DNA of 30,243 nucleotides, from contig JADGJT010000228.1 of NCBI GenBank assembly GCA_027604005.1, positions 7,605 through 37,847 on the forward strand, given 5' to 3'. Position numbers and translations under genes: made by a program. The number at the start of each line of letters is the position of its first letter. The first letter of the stretch is position 1. This DNA is from Dinochytrium kinnereticum. Lineage: Eukaryota; Chytridiomycota; Chytridiomycetes; Chytridiales; Chytridiaceae. The notes under the pieces are model-generated. The model saw nothing but the letters and a program-made list of their open reading frames with translations. It ran no database searches and was not told the origin of the DNA. This document shows, piece after piece, positions 1 through 14,976 of this stretch.

Positions 1-617
1 AGGCAAGCCAAAAAAACAAAAAAAAATCAAAAAAAAAAACGAAACGAAAGGTTGGCCAAATGAAATCCCTCTGATAAAAACAGAGACTGTGAGAATGCAA
101 GAAAAGAGAAGAATACAAAAAAAAAAAAAAGACACTTTTTACAGGAAGAGAAGCATGTAGCCCCATTCCTTTCAAACCAAAAAGGAGTCAAGATAATAAA
201 CACCCAGAATGGTTGGAGAGTGAGAAGGAAGACACGCAAAAGAAACAAAAAAAAAAAAAAAAAAAAAATGGAGAAAAAGAAAACTCGAGCAAAAAAACCG
301 TATCCGAAAAAAAAAAAATAAACGTGAAAAAAGTCTGGAAAGACAAAAATGAGAACATGGGAGATGAGAATATCAAGGTATAATAATCAAGGGGAGAAAG
401 GGGGTTTAGAACAATCTGAAGGCAGAAATACAAGCCAATAGTAAGAAATCGGGATCGATAAAAGAAGCCCAAAAAGTAGCAAGAAAAAACAAAAAGCAAA
501 AATAAAAACAACCAACATCAATACGAAATCAATTGGATGCAACGTCATAAATTGCGGTGGTAAAATGGATATAAATACAATCGGGCCAGGTCAAACCTAG
601 AATACGCGAGATCCTCC
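1..617. other. A-rich non-coding flank downstream of the SKN7-like gene
   Basis: No credible gene is visible. The plus strand is dominated by A runs (about 119-131 and 246-268, for example). Any reading frame on the minus strand is therefore Phe/Leu/Ser-rich low complexity starting from non-ATG codons. The stretch lies 3' of the minus-strand SKN7-like gene, so its right part is probably that gene's 3' UTR and terminator. On the coding strand it would be T-rich, as is common around fungal 3' ends. Confidence 0.6.
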
Positions 618-3600
618 CTAGGAGGAAGATAGGCTTTTCCCATCCTTCTTACTTCTCTTATCACCCCGTTCTACCGGCCCCCCATCTACTTCATCCCCTT
701 CACTCCCCAAAGGTGGTGCTTTCCCGATAGCGCCTAAACTAGCTCCGCGAACCGAAACAACCCGATTGACATTCAGCTCAGCCCACATTCCAGAAAATAG
801 CATCCCATCGAAAATGCCATTCAACCCAGTCCCGTCTGTCGACCCATTAGTCGGTTCAACGGCATCTTGAGACATGGCGGGATCAAGCCTAGGTATGGGA
901 GTCGCGCTGCCTCCGGAGAGGAATTGCTCAAGAAGGTCTGCGGAGCCAGGACTAAATGCCATATCTAAGCTTGGAAGAGTGGGATCGGAGCCAGAGTTCT
1001 GGCTTTGGTTCTGAAGACGAACGAAGCGTTGAGAGATAGGGTTCTGCTCCAAATTCTGAGACCGAAGCAGCATAGGCTGAGCAGGGACTCCATCGACTTC
1101 TATGGACGTCTCTATCATTCCTCCTGAATGTCGATTGGACACATTATCAAACGTCCCAAACCCTGATCCGTCCATCCTGAACACAGCCATGCCCTTATGG
1201 TCCTTTCCTTCTCTGGACGAAAAATTGCGAGAATCACTAATAGAGCCGTTGGGCTTCGAATCTTGGGTCACGCCAGGGACAATCATTTCACCGTCATCAG
1301 GGATTTCGGTAATCCTCCCACCTAACGGAAGGACGAGGGGGTCGATTGAGATGGAGGATGTGGAAGAACGGATGATGGCTGACGAGCCACCGGTTTTGCC
1401 AAGAGTACGGTGGCAATATCTACGTTACATTTGAACGTTATTCCAAAAGAAAAACAAAACACACCAATTTCACTGAAAATGTACAAGATGAAAACCCACC
1501 TTTCTATAATACTTTGCAAAGCATCCCGATTGAAAGGCTTCGAAAGCGTATCCGTCATGCCCACCTTGAAAAACACAATCCGATCACTCTCAGAAGGATC
1601 ACTCGTCATACTAATGATGGGAGTAACAGCATCTCTCTGTCGAATACTTCTCGTGGCCTCAATTCCACTCAACCTCGGCATATAAATATCCATTAAAATC
1701 AAATCATAAGTATTGCTTCCCAACAAATCCAAAGCATTTATCCCATCTACCGCAACATCAAAATTACAATCAAGGCGTTTAAGGAAATGCGAAGAGATCT
1801 TTCGAACAATCTCATTGTCATCGACAATAAGGATGCGAAGGGGTTGAGAGGCGACAAGGTCTTGAGATGTGAAATGAAAGGGTTGGGAAAGAGGGATGAC
1901 AAGGCTAGACATGTCTTGATATTGCTGTTGCATTTGCTGCTGATGAGTGGGTTGGTTTTGGTTCTGCTCATGTTGCTGCTGCTGGCGGACAAGTTGCTGC
2001 TGGATTTCATCCTGATCGTTAAGCTCCATTCTGTCACCAACTTTTGCCGGCTCGTCACTTCCAATGATCTGTTCCATATACAGTTCTTGAGGGGCCTGGG
2101 CATGGTGCAAATGCTGTTGCGGTGCAGTCAAAACCCGATCAGCCGTGAAACCAGCTTGAAGGCAACAAGAAAAATCCGGTTAGTCACATTCTATCGACAG
2201 TAAAAAAAGGAGATAAACGATGCCTCACCATAACCTCCCCTAATCTCCTCAACATGTTGTTGCTGGACTCCCCTTTCAGCGCCACTCCCTCTCTTCTCTA
2301 ACCTCTCAATCTCTCTTTGCTGCTGAGCAACAATCTTCCTCAATTGCATAACCTCATTCCACATCAATACATTCTGCTTATTCAACCCATCCAAATGTCC
2401 GGCCGTCTTTCCATGCAACCTCATCAACGTGTCCACCGTAGCCTGAAGCTCCTTAATCGCCCCCATATCAATGGAATTCGACGGTGGCTGCGCCATTGGA
2501 GGTGGAGTTGTCGAAGTCTTCATTGGAGGTCTTATTGAGACAGGATCTTGCGTCGCACGCGAAAGTTTAGTCGGGGTTGGTTGAAGTTGAGGTTGTTGAG
2601 TAGATAAGTTCGTAGACGACGAATCGGTCCGTGGAGGTAGGTTGATTGATTTCAAACCGTCGAAAGGCATGGAGAAGGAAGAAGCTCCACCAGAAGGCTG
2701 AGTCTCCGCTCCAGGACCAAGGTTTGATGGTGCTCCAGATGGCAAGGTGACCCCAGTTAGCTGAGTCGTACGAGGCGATACCTCGATATCAGACTCGGGA
2801 GCAACTTTCTTTCCCCCTCCCAAAGGCTTCTTAGCGGTTTTACGCCGAATATTCTCCAGGAGTCCCAACTGGTCCATACGGAAAAAAGGATGTCGAAATT
2901 CCCAAGCCTGAACAAAAACGTGTCATTAAATCAACTAAACTCGCGCTCAAAAAAACAAACAAACAGACAAATAAATAAAGTTGCGACAAAAAAACTGCAG
3001 ATAAATTGACCAACCTGTTCGCCATACCCCTCACTACTTTTAACCTTATGAAAATCATACTTATTCAACTGCCTCACAAAACTCGCAAAGTTGTTATGCT
3101 TGAAATGTCTGGGCAAAATCGTCTTTGCGAAATCACTCGGCTCCTTCACAACAAACGAATCCCCATTCACGCCCCATGCAAGTGTGGACGAAAACGAATC
3201 ATCCTCAAGCATACCAAAAAGCTTCTTCACAAAATCGGGAGGACCGTTGAACCTCTTTTGAGATCGAGAGGTTGTACTAGCTTTGCTTTGAGGGGCGGGT
3301 GGAGATTGATTCAAAGTCATTGATTCAATGGGTGGTTCGGCCGGGACACCTGCAGACGCAGTTACTGAAAAAGCAACCGTCGCCAAAGGAGGAGATCCAA
3401 CCCCTATATCGTCTTCTCGTCCCCCCAACGTCCCAGAAGCAGTGACCACCCTTTTCCTCCTCCCTGGACTCTCCTCCCTCTCATCAGTCCCAGAGTGCAG
3501 CCGCTTCGCTTGCCTCGAATGAAGGTCATCTGCTTCCTGCATCAATTTGGATCGCATATGAGGAACCTCTTCTCCAGGAACTAGGGACCGTCTCCTCTTC

Positions 3601-5938
3601 GTTTTCCTCCCAGAGTCAGCAGCAGGGGCAGCAGCCGCAGACGCCATAGCTAGAGTTCCAAGCGGATCAATCATTGGCTCCCGATGTTGCTGTGTCGGAT
3701 GCGAAAGCTGACCAGTAACCACAGAAGGGTAATGGGGCTCTGAATACCCGCCCGCCGACGAAAAGTGCCCGTGTTGTTGCTTATAGTGCTGATGCTGCTG
3801 TTGCTGAGCAGAGTTAAGATGATTTGAGGCCGAATACTGCTGATGCTGCTGCGCATAAGCATCCGAAGGCACTCTGTCCCTCCCAAACCCTGATTCCTGT
3901 TGCGATAATACTCGCATCCTCGCTTCATCCTCCTCAAAAGATCCACCACCACCAGAAGGCGTAACAGGGGTTGTGGGGAACGGCTGCTGCTGTTGAGGAT
4001 GATGATATGGATAATGATGGTAATGATGGTGTTGACTTGGTTCCTGATAATGATTATTCGCTTCCCCAGTCGAAACAACAAGATATCTCCTTCCAGCTCC
4101 AGCTCTATCCACACTTCCAGCATGGGATTCATAGGAAGAGCCAGACGATCCCCTTCCAACGTTTCTATTTAAGTCATTCTCCCCGCCAGTCCCTCTTGCG
4201 TGCAACCCTTCATCCGTTCCAGTCTGCTGCTGACGTTGTGAATACTGCTGTAGTAATGGCGACGGAGGTCCCATAACGCCCGGAGCTATCGGTCTGGGAT
4301 TATTCTGGGGTCCAGGCATGGAGGCAACGGTAGGAGGTGAGCAAGAAGTAGAATCGGACGCAGAAGCAGAAGCATTGGAGAATGACGACGGAGTTCTGGA
4401 ATTTGCTTGGGACGGACCATTTTGAGATGAATGGGAGGCAGTGGTGTGGTGTTGGTGCTGTCGTTGAGGTAGAGATTGGTGTTGAGAGGAATTGTGATAG
4501 GAGATTGATGGTTGTTGATGACGCATGGTTGGAGAGGGAAGTGGCTGCAGGGATCTCAGTGGTGCCGATGGCATTTCGTTAGTGCTGCTAGAATGGCCAG
4601 CTGGTGGTGGGGTGGTCGGAACGCCATCAGCCCCGCTGCCAACGTAAGCCCCTCCAGCCCCATTACCGTTTCGCATTCCGCCGTAAGCGTTATGTGTGTA
4701 AGGCCCGGTCACCGAGCTCACTCCTACACTCCCAGAGTGCGCATAACCATGGTACTGCTGCTGCTGCTGCTGCTGATGCGAATGTCCAGACGGAGAATTC
4801 TGATTTGACACAGTCCTCCCACGATGATACTGCTGCTGCTCCCCACCCTGTCCAAACGGCGCATGTTGAGAAGGCGGTGGAAGCTTCGACGTTGCATTAA
4901 CATGATGCTGCTGACCCCCTACGTCTAACGACTGCTGTGGTGGAGGAGACGATGCAAAATAGCGAGTCCCGTTCATCTTTGACGCCCCATCCTGACCCGC
5001 CGCATAGCCCTGTCTCGTTGTCGAGGCAGACCAATTTCCAGGCGCGGGGTTCAAATGTCGGTGGTAAGATGAGGCGGCAGATTGAAAATCATTGTTGAGG
5101 TAGGCAAGGCCATTCGGATGGGTGGAGCCTGGCGGCGTCGGGGCGCGATCGAGACCAAACGCTTCTCGCTGCAAGTGGGAAAACCGAACGTCTGCATCGG
5201 CCGAAGAGACTGGACTCTTTAATCCAATCGAGTCATCCGTGTCCCTGCTGCTTCTGTTACGGCGTGGATTTTAAGGGATTAGAACATCATTGCCAGTTGA
5301 GGGTAATGTGGAAATTTCTTTAAGAGGAACCAAACAATTTCGGAAAACCAATGTGCCGTGTTCACCAAGACAAAGGATCGCGTCCGTAGACGGCAAACCC
5401 CGTGGGATGAACGCCGTCTTACTCACCCACTTGCAAGCCCTCCCCTCGACCCGCCATTCACAAACGGAAGCGGCGGTGCCTGGCCTTGCTCTTGCAGTTT
5501 CTGCATGGCATTCTTCCCAAACCCGCCTTCAGAACCGGAAAACGCTCCACCATGATAGTTCTGTTGATGAGGATGATGGATTACATGTCCAGAATGCGAG
5601 GGATGCATCATCTGATCCTGCGCAAATCTCTGCTGCTGCTGGTGTTGATGGAAAGTCATGGGGGGCATCTTCGAGCCCTCCTGTGACGGATGGTAGGACG
5701 ATGATGATGAAAGGGAAGGGAGAGGTTGCTGCTTTTGATGATGCTGTTGCTGCTGCTGCTGGTGCTGGGATCCCAGATAGGAAATTGAGGAACCAGTAGA
5801 CGACGAGGAGGATGTGGAGAGTGTTTTCGAAAGTGGGTTCGTAGTGTCTGCAGAGGGCGTCGAGGGGAATGGAGCCAGATGCGAGACCGCCCCATTAGGG
5901 TGGCCGTAATGGCCATTCACAACATGGGAAGAAGCCAT
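618..5938 (-). CDS. SKN7: SKN7-like transcription factor: HSF-type DNA-binding domain plus response-regulator receiver
   Basis: Five exons read on the minus strand: 5938-5427, 5253-3015, 2907-2229, 2154-1500 and 1419-618, giving 1,628 residues with phases consistent throughout. The start is the first ATG of the open 5' exon (MASSHVVNG). Domains in order: a long Gln/His/Ser/Pro-rich region (about 1-840, with a 7-unit CAG run at 4775-4755); an HSF-type DNA-binding domain (about 843-945, with FASFVRQLNKYDFHKVK and WEFRHPFF across intron 2); a coiled coil (about 1065-1123); a Q-rich linker; a receiver domain (about 1248-1363); and a Ser-rich tail. The receiver has the acidic pair D1255/D1256, phospho-acceptor D1299 in LILMDIYMP, T1327 and K1349 in LSKPF, so it looks active. 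Skn7/Prr1 proteins receive phosphate through a histidine kinase-Ypd1 relay and control oxidative, osmotic and cell-wall responses in the nucleus; that role is assigned from the family. The protein is over twice the length of budding yeast Skn7, mainly because of the disordered N-terminus. Exact exon 1/2 junctions are the least certain part. Confidence 0.93.
4755..4775. repeat. CTG/CAG trinucleotide run (7 units)
   Basis: Seven perfect CTG units on the plus strand, read as CAG on the coding minus strand. They encode a pure glutamine run inside the disordered N-terminal half of the SKN7-like protein. Other Gln tracts in this gene mix CAA and CAG. This uninterrupted run is the one most likely to vary in length. 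Confidence 0.9.
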
Positions 5939-7482
5939 TTCACTTGGTCGGTGATGGACAGCGTTGATCGGCAGATGACTTGAAATTGCTGCAGCTATGA
6001 AGGTGGCAAACACAGAGAGATCCCCCGTCTATCGCGGCTGTTCAACAGTTGCACGTAAAAGGTAAAAGACCTGATCCTCGTCGACAGGAACTGGTAGAAG
6101 AAGGGGCGTATCGAAGATGAGGATCGGGCTAGTTAGCCAAACGGGGAATTGGGAGATGAAGAGGGGAGGCATTGCCAGCAGGAGATAGAATCCGTGTTGA
6201 TGGGAGACAGGTTTTTCTCCCGAGTCTACCTTGGCACGCATCAAGGCTTTGGGCGATTTGTTTCCCCGAAAAGACGAGGAAAAAGATGGAAGAGGTCTGC
6301 ATGCAGCAAAACGATGTAAGATGCTCCATACCTTAATACTGAAGGTCGACGGTTGAGAGGGCCCCAGGGCTGAAGGGGAATGCTGAGGCTATGGGTCTCC
6401 CTCCTGTGGAACCAGGGGGCGGAGACTTGGTCGCTACTTTCTTGATCGAAACGACTGGATGGACTGCAATGCGACGGGATAGATAAGAAGGGAGCGGTGG
6501 GAGGGGCGTGAGACAGCAGCAGCGACTATCAATGGGATGGTGGGTGAAGGGCGTCGCTCGCTCACCTAGGTCGTCCTCCCTTGCCCCCTGCTGTGGGTCG
6601 TCTGTGCGTGCTTGGTTGTTTCCAAAAGAAATAATTTTTGGGCCAGCTGAAAGCAGCCGATGCCAGTACCGATGTTGAGTGAAAAAAAAAGGGTCGCAAC
6701 GGTACGCCACAGAGACGACGACGAATGGGCAGGGCACAGCGTGCCTCCTTGCTGGCAGGGTGACGGAGTTGGTGGCTGGCTGCGTGTCTTGGGTTGTGTA
6801 GAATATGTGAGCGTTCAGATTAGATAGGGGAGGTGAGGCAGGCAACAATTAGCAGCAGCAGGGGAAGGGTTATGGTTCAAGGGTCGTTGTGGGGTGATCT
6901 CGTAACGTCGGAATGCTGATTTACCTTTTCTTGTTCAATGACGGGTTTTGGTGCTCAGAGGATTGACGGTGCATCCCTGGATGACTCCAGGGGCCAACCG
7001 CACGCACGCTGAGACTTTGAAAATGGATACTTCTGAAGAGAAAAAATAAAGTACAGCGAATTTAGCGGACTGCAAGGGCATTCAGGTGGTAAATCTCTAG
7101 GTGGTTATTCGTCACGCCAGCATGGTGTTTCACCCAAGCCACGCCTCAATCCCATTCGCAAGCAGCAGGGGAGCAGCACAATCATCAATCCATCCATCCA
7201 TCCATCAATACATCGACACTGGAAGCTCAGCACTGGGCGTGCAGGCTCCTTTGCGATGTGGACAGAGCAAACCACCAACCGCCCATCCATCCATCCAATC
7301 CATTCACGGTGGTGCCCTTGACGCGTTGATTTGGTCAGCACGTTGGTTGGTTGGGTGGGCAGCAACATGATGTCGGAGTTTTAAAATGGAGGGATCCAGG
7401 CAATTGGTCCTGTCCCACACAGCAAGTAATACACACACAGTTGTTCTTTTTCTTTAGTTATTTTTTTACTGTTTTTATTGTG
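5939..7482. promoter_or_regulatory. 1.5 kb divergent intergenic region (5' regions of SKN7-like and disordered-protein genes)
   Basis: This region separates two start codons that point away from each other (5938 minus and 7483 plus), so it must hold both promoters and 5' UTRs. Reading frames such as the minus-strand frame at about 6333-6848 start at non-ATG codons or lack domain signal, and I treat them as chance. Several pyrimidine-rich blocks are visible. A CCAT tetranucleotide tract lies near 7188-7206, with a second short one near 7282-7293. I could not identify a specific regulatory motif. Confidence 0.55.
7188..7206. repeat. CCAT tetranucleotide microsatellite
   Basis: About four to five tandem CCAT units (ATGG on the other strand), with a second shorter copy near 7282-7293. 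They lie about 200-290 nt upstream of the start codon of the disordered-protein gene, within the divergent promoter region. Confidence 0.8.
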
Positions 7483-10400
7483 ATGGCGGATGCGCATGAC
7501 GGCCCGCCGCTTCTGATCCGCACACCACCGACAGCGAGAGACACGCCCCAAACGACAGGCATGCACATTGACCATGCCTACCACGCATCCGCTCACATGC
7601 CTCTGATGACCGATGATGGGGAGGAGGATGAGGATGAGGAGGACGACGAGGAGGAGGAGGACGACGATGAGGGCGACTTTTATCCCACCCATCATCACTG
7701 GTCCATCAGGAATAAGCAGCAGCAGCATCTGGCATCACTGGGTCTCATTCTGTGTCAACCTGGGGAGCCGCAGCTGGTGGTGGAGGCCCTCTTTGTGCCG
7801 CTGGATGAGGACGATATCGCCGTTGCACAGGAAGAGCTGCCTCCTCGCAAGAGCTCTCTTGCATGGACACTCGTCAACCCCACACGAACACCGCCTCCAT
7901 ATCCACCATCTGGTTTGATGCATGATCCCGTCTTGAGCCTGCATTCGGGAAGTCCACTTCAGCAGCAGCAACGGTGGCCATTTCGTCATGACTCTGGAAA
8001 CATGAGCAGCAGTAGCACTAATAGCAATACCACCAGGTCAGGAGCAGGAGGAAACTACACCATCAGCACCGGATCCCGGTCCTCTTTCAACCCTGCTTCC
8101 ATGGCTGAGACGGCGGAGGAGAAGGAGGAGGAGGAGACAGCCCCACCTCCCCCCACGTTGGAAGCCCTGCTTTACCTGCAGAACACTTTCCCAGCACCTT
8201 TGGGGTACTTGGAGTACAGCTCTCCGTCACTTGAAGAAATGCTGCAGTCGAATGGAGGGGTTGATCCGTTGATGCAGTCTGGACTGTTGGACAGCACGCA
8301 AGGGCGACTGCAGGCGGCAACGCTTTCTGCAGGGGACGATGGGTTAAGGGACACGGACATTGATAAGTGGACAACCCCATCACCCGCACCATCTCCATCA
8401 CCGTCTTCTGTCGGTGACAAGCAATTCACAGCAGAAGGTCAGTGGCTATTTTTTTCTAGTTTCCTTTTCTCCCATTCATTATCGCCCGTTGGTGGCAGCT
8501 TCTTTTGCATTCAAAAAAGTCTTGCCGCACCAGGCCTCTGCCATGTTCATTCCGTCCTCTGCTCCTCCTTCCTCCCTTCTTGAATTCTGCTTGCGGGCTG
8601 CGCTCACCCGTTCGCGGCCACCCAAAAGTCTTTAAAGGGGTCCAGCGCCCCATTTTGCACAACTGCAGGTTGAAATCAATTTGTCCCCCTGCGCCCAACC
8701 TCTGCCTGCATGCACGCCAACCTTTATTGCACACCAACATCAGCTAATGAACCCTTTTGACGCAGACCACAGCATAGCCCGCGAGCCGTCTCCACCTCCC
8801 TTCATTCTTTTCATCCCTCCACCACCCGCAACCGCCCCTCCACCAGCACACCTGATCGACGCGCATCAACAACCACCACCTCCCTCCTCATCAGCACCTC
8901 TCATCGTCCCGCCTCCACGATCGTCCTCTGTTCCCGCCGCAGGTCTCAAGGCATCAACAACAACATCAACTCCTTCATTGACGAAAGATCCAGACGTGCC
9001 AGCTGCAATCTTATCTCCTCTCATCATACCTGCAAACCCTAATTTGGATCTTAGCGGTGCAACGCGATATCCCGGTGGAATAGATTATCAGAGGATCGAA
9101 GAAGGGAGATGGGTAACTCGGACTTTGCCTCATCCAAAGTCAAATCGTGCGGCTGCTGATGGTGAGGACGATCAAGTTGAGAAGAGAGTTATTGTGCAAC
9201 CATCAGCTCCTACATCGTCCATGGCCGCCGTTTTTGCCTCTGCTGTTATCACATCGACACAGACTCACCAGGAGGCCTTTGACCCTCTTGACCCCCGTAA
9301 CATTAAGGAGAAGTTGAAAACTGGGTTCAGAAGGCTAATTCGCGTTAAATCGTTGCCAGATCTTGAATCACTTTCTTCTTCTTCTTCTGGGGGTTTAGAT
9401 GATGCTTTGGTCTGGGAACCCACTTTTAGACCTTCGGTAGATGACCTGGATTTTTTGTTGCCTAAGGAGGAGGAGAGGTTCAGAGACCAGAGAGCGGTTT
9501 TCAAACCAAAGCCACCTTCTAGGCGTCCTCTTTCGCCTATCGATTCGAATGTCGCCAGACGTCCTCTTTCCCCCGTTGAGGGAATCACAAAGCATCCCTT
9601 TCCTCCGGATCCGAGCTTCGCAAAGCGACCTCTCTCACCTGTTGATTCTGGAGGGTTACGCGTCGTTGAGATAATTGCGGGAGGAGTTGAGGTCGTATCA
9701 CCTCGGCCTCCGTCCCCTGGGCTCTATTATGGGGAACCACAAACGGCCATCAAAGTCTCCGCGCCGGCCCCGGTTGTCAGAACCAGTTTCTTTCCAGACA
9801 AAACTCAGACCCCCGCTCCGGTCCCAAACGCCATCAGGCTGACTACTAATTCCCAACCACCCAAAAACAGTTTCCGTGATCGCGCAGGGACGTTTTTGAA
9901 TGGCAAGAAGAAAAATGTACCGCCAGCTTCAGAGGACATGGACGGGGGTGTGAAATCTTCCACTTCATTTTCGACAATAACGTTGGTGGAGGATGAAGAT
10001 GACGATGACAGTCCTTACGCGATGCAGCGAGCTGTTTTAAGGGTCCGTCCCCGTCGTCCCAGCGCTCCGGATTTGTCGACACCGTCGCCGAGGATGGAGA
10101 TCTCAGCACCAAAGTCAGTTACGGCTTCACTGGGGCAGACCACACTGGTGAGGCGTGGAGAGCCGGTGGGCATTGTAGCACCTTACCCGTCGGTTTTTCC
10201 GTTGGCTGGACGGCCGGCGGCTCATCTGGTGGGCTCTTCATCGGAGGTCCCTATAGCGACGTATGCCGTTTCATCGACAACATCACAATACGGTATGACG
10301 ACCCCGACTTCGGTGACGTCGGTCATAGTCCCTTCACCTGCGTCGCAGCGTGGTAATGTCGGTGCGGGGATGCTGGCCACCCCGACTTCAGCTGAGTCAT

Positions 10401-11269
10401 ATATTGCTCCGTCTCCGATATCTGGTCGTGCGACAGGGGCGAGCTCTCTTCCTACACCCACTTCGCCATCTCAATCTCGAAGACCCTCGGGTGGAACAGG
10501 GTTGCCTGCTCTGGGTTCGCCGTCCAATAAGCCGCGAAGACCTTCTGGAGGGCTATCTGAGTTAAGGGGTTTGGATGACTTTTCTTCTCTTCCAGCTCCT
10601 CCTTTAGATGCAGTCGCACCACCTCTTCTGGAAACTACTCCCCTCACAAGACAAACTGTCTTGGAAATACTCGCTAAGGTTGAAAATAGCGGCTCAATTC
10701 CCACCCCTGTGATTCACCGTACTGCCACCCCTGTTCCACCTTTTGACATCACCGCCGTCATACCCGCCCGAGATCATTCGTTACCGATTGGGGGGTGCCC
10801 TGCCGTTCGTATTCCTTCACGGAGTCAATCACTTGCCATTGCCGTGCATCATCAAAATGATGCGACAGCGGCGACGATGTGGATGGACGATGAAATGCCC
10901 CCACCTCCACCTCCACCCCACATTCTGGCATCCATTCAAGCCGCCAACGCCTCCTTGAGTCGACCCGTGAAATTCATTGAGGAGGCGACACCGATGCCCG
11001 GCATGTCAGGTGATAGAATGCAACCTCAGGGAATCTTGAAACAGGACACGTTGACCACGGGAAGGAAACCTTCGCTGAAGAATGGGGGGGAGAGGTTTGG
11101 CGAAGGGAGGAGACCGTCGGTTGAGACTGGGATGGCGAGTTTGGGGAGGAGGGTAACTGGTGGTGCGCGGAAAGGGAGTGTAGGCGGTGAGGAGGGGGGA
11201 GTTATCCAGGGAGGAAAGGTGAGGAACTCTTTGACACTTTTGGTAGGAGGCGGGGAGGGGGGAGTGTGA
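7483..11269 (+). CDS. Large intrinsically disordered Pro/Ser-rich protein of unknown function
   Basis: Two exons, 7483-8437 and 8766-11269, give 1,153 residues. The intron (GTCAGT donor, GACGCAG acceptor) is 328 nt, the longest in the window, and is supported by phase: G plus AC restores a Asp codon. I recognise no family. Visible features are an acidic Asp/Glu tract near residues 46-66; one more ordered block with SLGLILCQPGEPQLVVEALF (about residue 85); polyproline runs; and three near-repeats of R/K-RPLSP (about residues 571-613). Basophilic phosphosite-like motifs RRPSA, RRPSGG (twice) and RRPSV occur in the C-terminal half. The last 100 residues are Gly/Arg-rich. There is no signal peptide or membrane segment. 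It may be a cytoplasmic or cortical scaffold regulated by phosphorylation, but that is inference from composition only. The gene lies upstream of a MARK/PAR-1-type kinase on the same strand, 1.3 kb away, so co-transcription is unlikely. Coding status is well supported by the two long open frames and matching phase. Confidence 0.8.
8438..8765 (+). other. Intron of the disordered-protein gene (328 nt)
   Basis: Bounded by GTCAGT and GACGCAG. Other AG acceptors inside (ends at 8668 and 8743) would give the wrong phase for the downstream frame, which is why the last AG was chosen. No RNA gene or nested ORF is evident inside. Confidence 0.7.
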
Positions 11270-12566
11270 TTTGTTTTTTCCTTCATGTAATTCTTTAAGG
11301 GGGCTGTTAGTGGGTTTGGAATTGAGACCTTCGTTGGTTTTAGCCTTTCTTTCTCAGTTTGGCGAGGGAGGGTAGAGGGTGGTCCATGACTTCTTTGGAC
11401 TTCGAGTTTAGCTTTTTCCTCTTCTCTTTTTTTTGGGGGGGGGCGGGGGTAAAGGGGTATCCACGACTCCTCGCTTCTTTTTCTTAAACACTGGTTTCTT
11501 AATCGGCCTTTTCTGTTTTTCATCTTTTCATTTCCTTATTCATTATCATTCTATCCTTTTCGAAGCATACTTCTTTTTTGACCCGTTTGTACATTTACGT
11601 CAATTTGAAACATATTATTTGTGAGCTTTTTTTGTTTTTGTTTTTTTGTTTTTTTTTCCTCTGGATGCTATCCCGAGCCCCAATTGGTGGTGCTTTCCAA
11701 TGTGCTGTTTTTGAATAGGCTAATTCAATGTGCGGTTTTTGGACACGTCGTCATAAAATTTGTTCAGTTCAAACCGGGCAGAGTTAGTTGCAATGACGCG
11801 TTATTAGCGGTTGTTAAGAAGTATGGCAGGGAAGGCTTTCTTCCTATTTTAAGGGACTGAGTCCCATTCAATCACAGCTTTTCCATGGGTTTCGAGTGCA
11901 GATGCTATCATGTTATGTGCAATCAACTTTTCGATCTGTGCGGGATGCAGTGACTGAGAGCTTCTGCTTCTGTGCTGAATCGGAAAAGATAGATGGCTTG
12001 GCTCGGATTTTAGAACTTTTCAGTGGAAGCGTTGCACTCATATCTGTTCTTCTGCATCATCTAGATTTAATTCTGTATTCGCGGTTCCTTAACGACAGTC
12101 GTGATTCCACAACTAAATGGCGAAGAGGTCAGGTAAGATGTATCCAGATTTGGGGGCAAGTCCACAAATACGAACTTCTGTGAATTCTGGCGTGACGCGA
12201 TTGGCAGAATCATCGGCTCTTAAGTTTCTTTGTTTGATCAACCCCCAATCACTTCGAAGTTGGGGAACCTTCTATTTCCCCCACGACTCTTTTTTTGGAA
12301 CATCATTGTAAAAGAAAAGAGAATAGGAAACGATAATAGCACCTTGAGTGGCGGAGACCTTCTTCTTTCCCAACGATCTTTTATTTTACTTTTTCTTCAG
12401 AGGCTGGTTGGCGGGATCATCCCTCATCAAGGACTCGCTTTGAGAGAGAGTGCCTGTAGCGATACCCTCCGTCAGTAACTTGCACTGACTGAGCTCGAGG
12501 AAGGGGCCAAACGTTGTCTTTACTAAGGGTTCAACCACCGAGCGGAAGAGAGTGAGTGAGGAGAGA
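11270..12566. other. 1.3 kb intergenic region upstream of the kinase gene
   Basis: This stretch separates two plus-strand genes. The first part (about 11270-11660) is T-rich with a G run near 11432-11450 and fits a 3' UTR/terminator. The rest should contain the kinase promoter and 5' UTR. Short open frames here (about 11621-11860 and 11896-12183) lack ATG-supported, domain-like content. A CAG/GTAAGA sequence near 12130 could be the donor of a 5' UTR intron, but I cannot confirm that. No tRNA or repeat family is recognised. Confidence 0.5.

Positions 12567-14976
<2,410 letters not shown>

Noticed and set aside
1787..2203. Plus-strand open frame rich in Leu
   Set aside because: It is the antisense shadow of the receiver/Q-rich exon of the SKN7-like gene; CAG/CAA tracts read backwards give Leu runs.
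4382..4900. Overlapping plus-strand frames across the SKN7-like N-terminal exon
   Set aside because: Antisense shadows of Gln/His/Ser-rich coding sequence with no domain-like content.
6333..6848. 171-codon minus-strand frame in the divergent intergenic region
   Set aside because: Starts at a non-ATG codon and has no recognisable motif or splice link to the SKN7-like gene; low-complexity pyrimidine-rich DNA explains it.
11219..11269. Possible additional intron donor (AAAG/GTGAGG) near the end of the disordered-protein gene
   Set aside because: No downstream exon with matching phase and credible sequence was visible; the in-frame stop at 11267-11269 was kept.
11026..11523. Minus-strand frame of 165 codons, Pro/Lys-rich
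   Set aside because: Antisense of the Gly/Arg-rich C-terminus of the disordered protein and of its 3' UTR.
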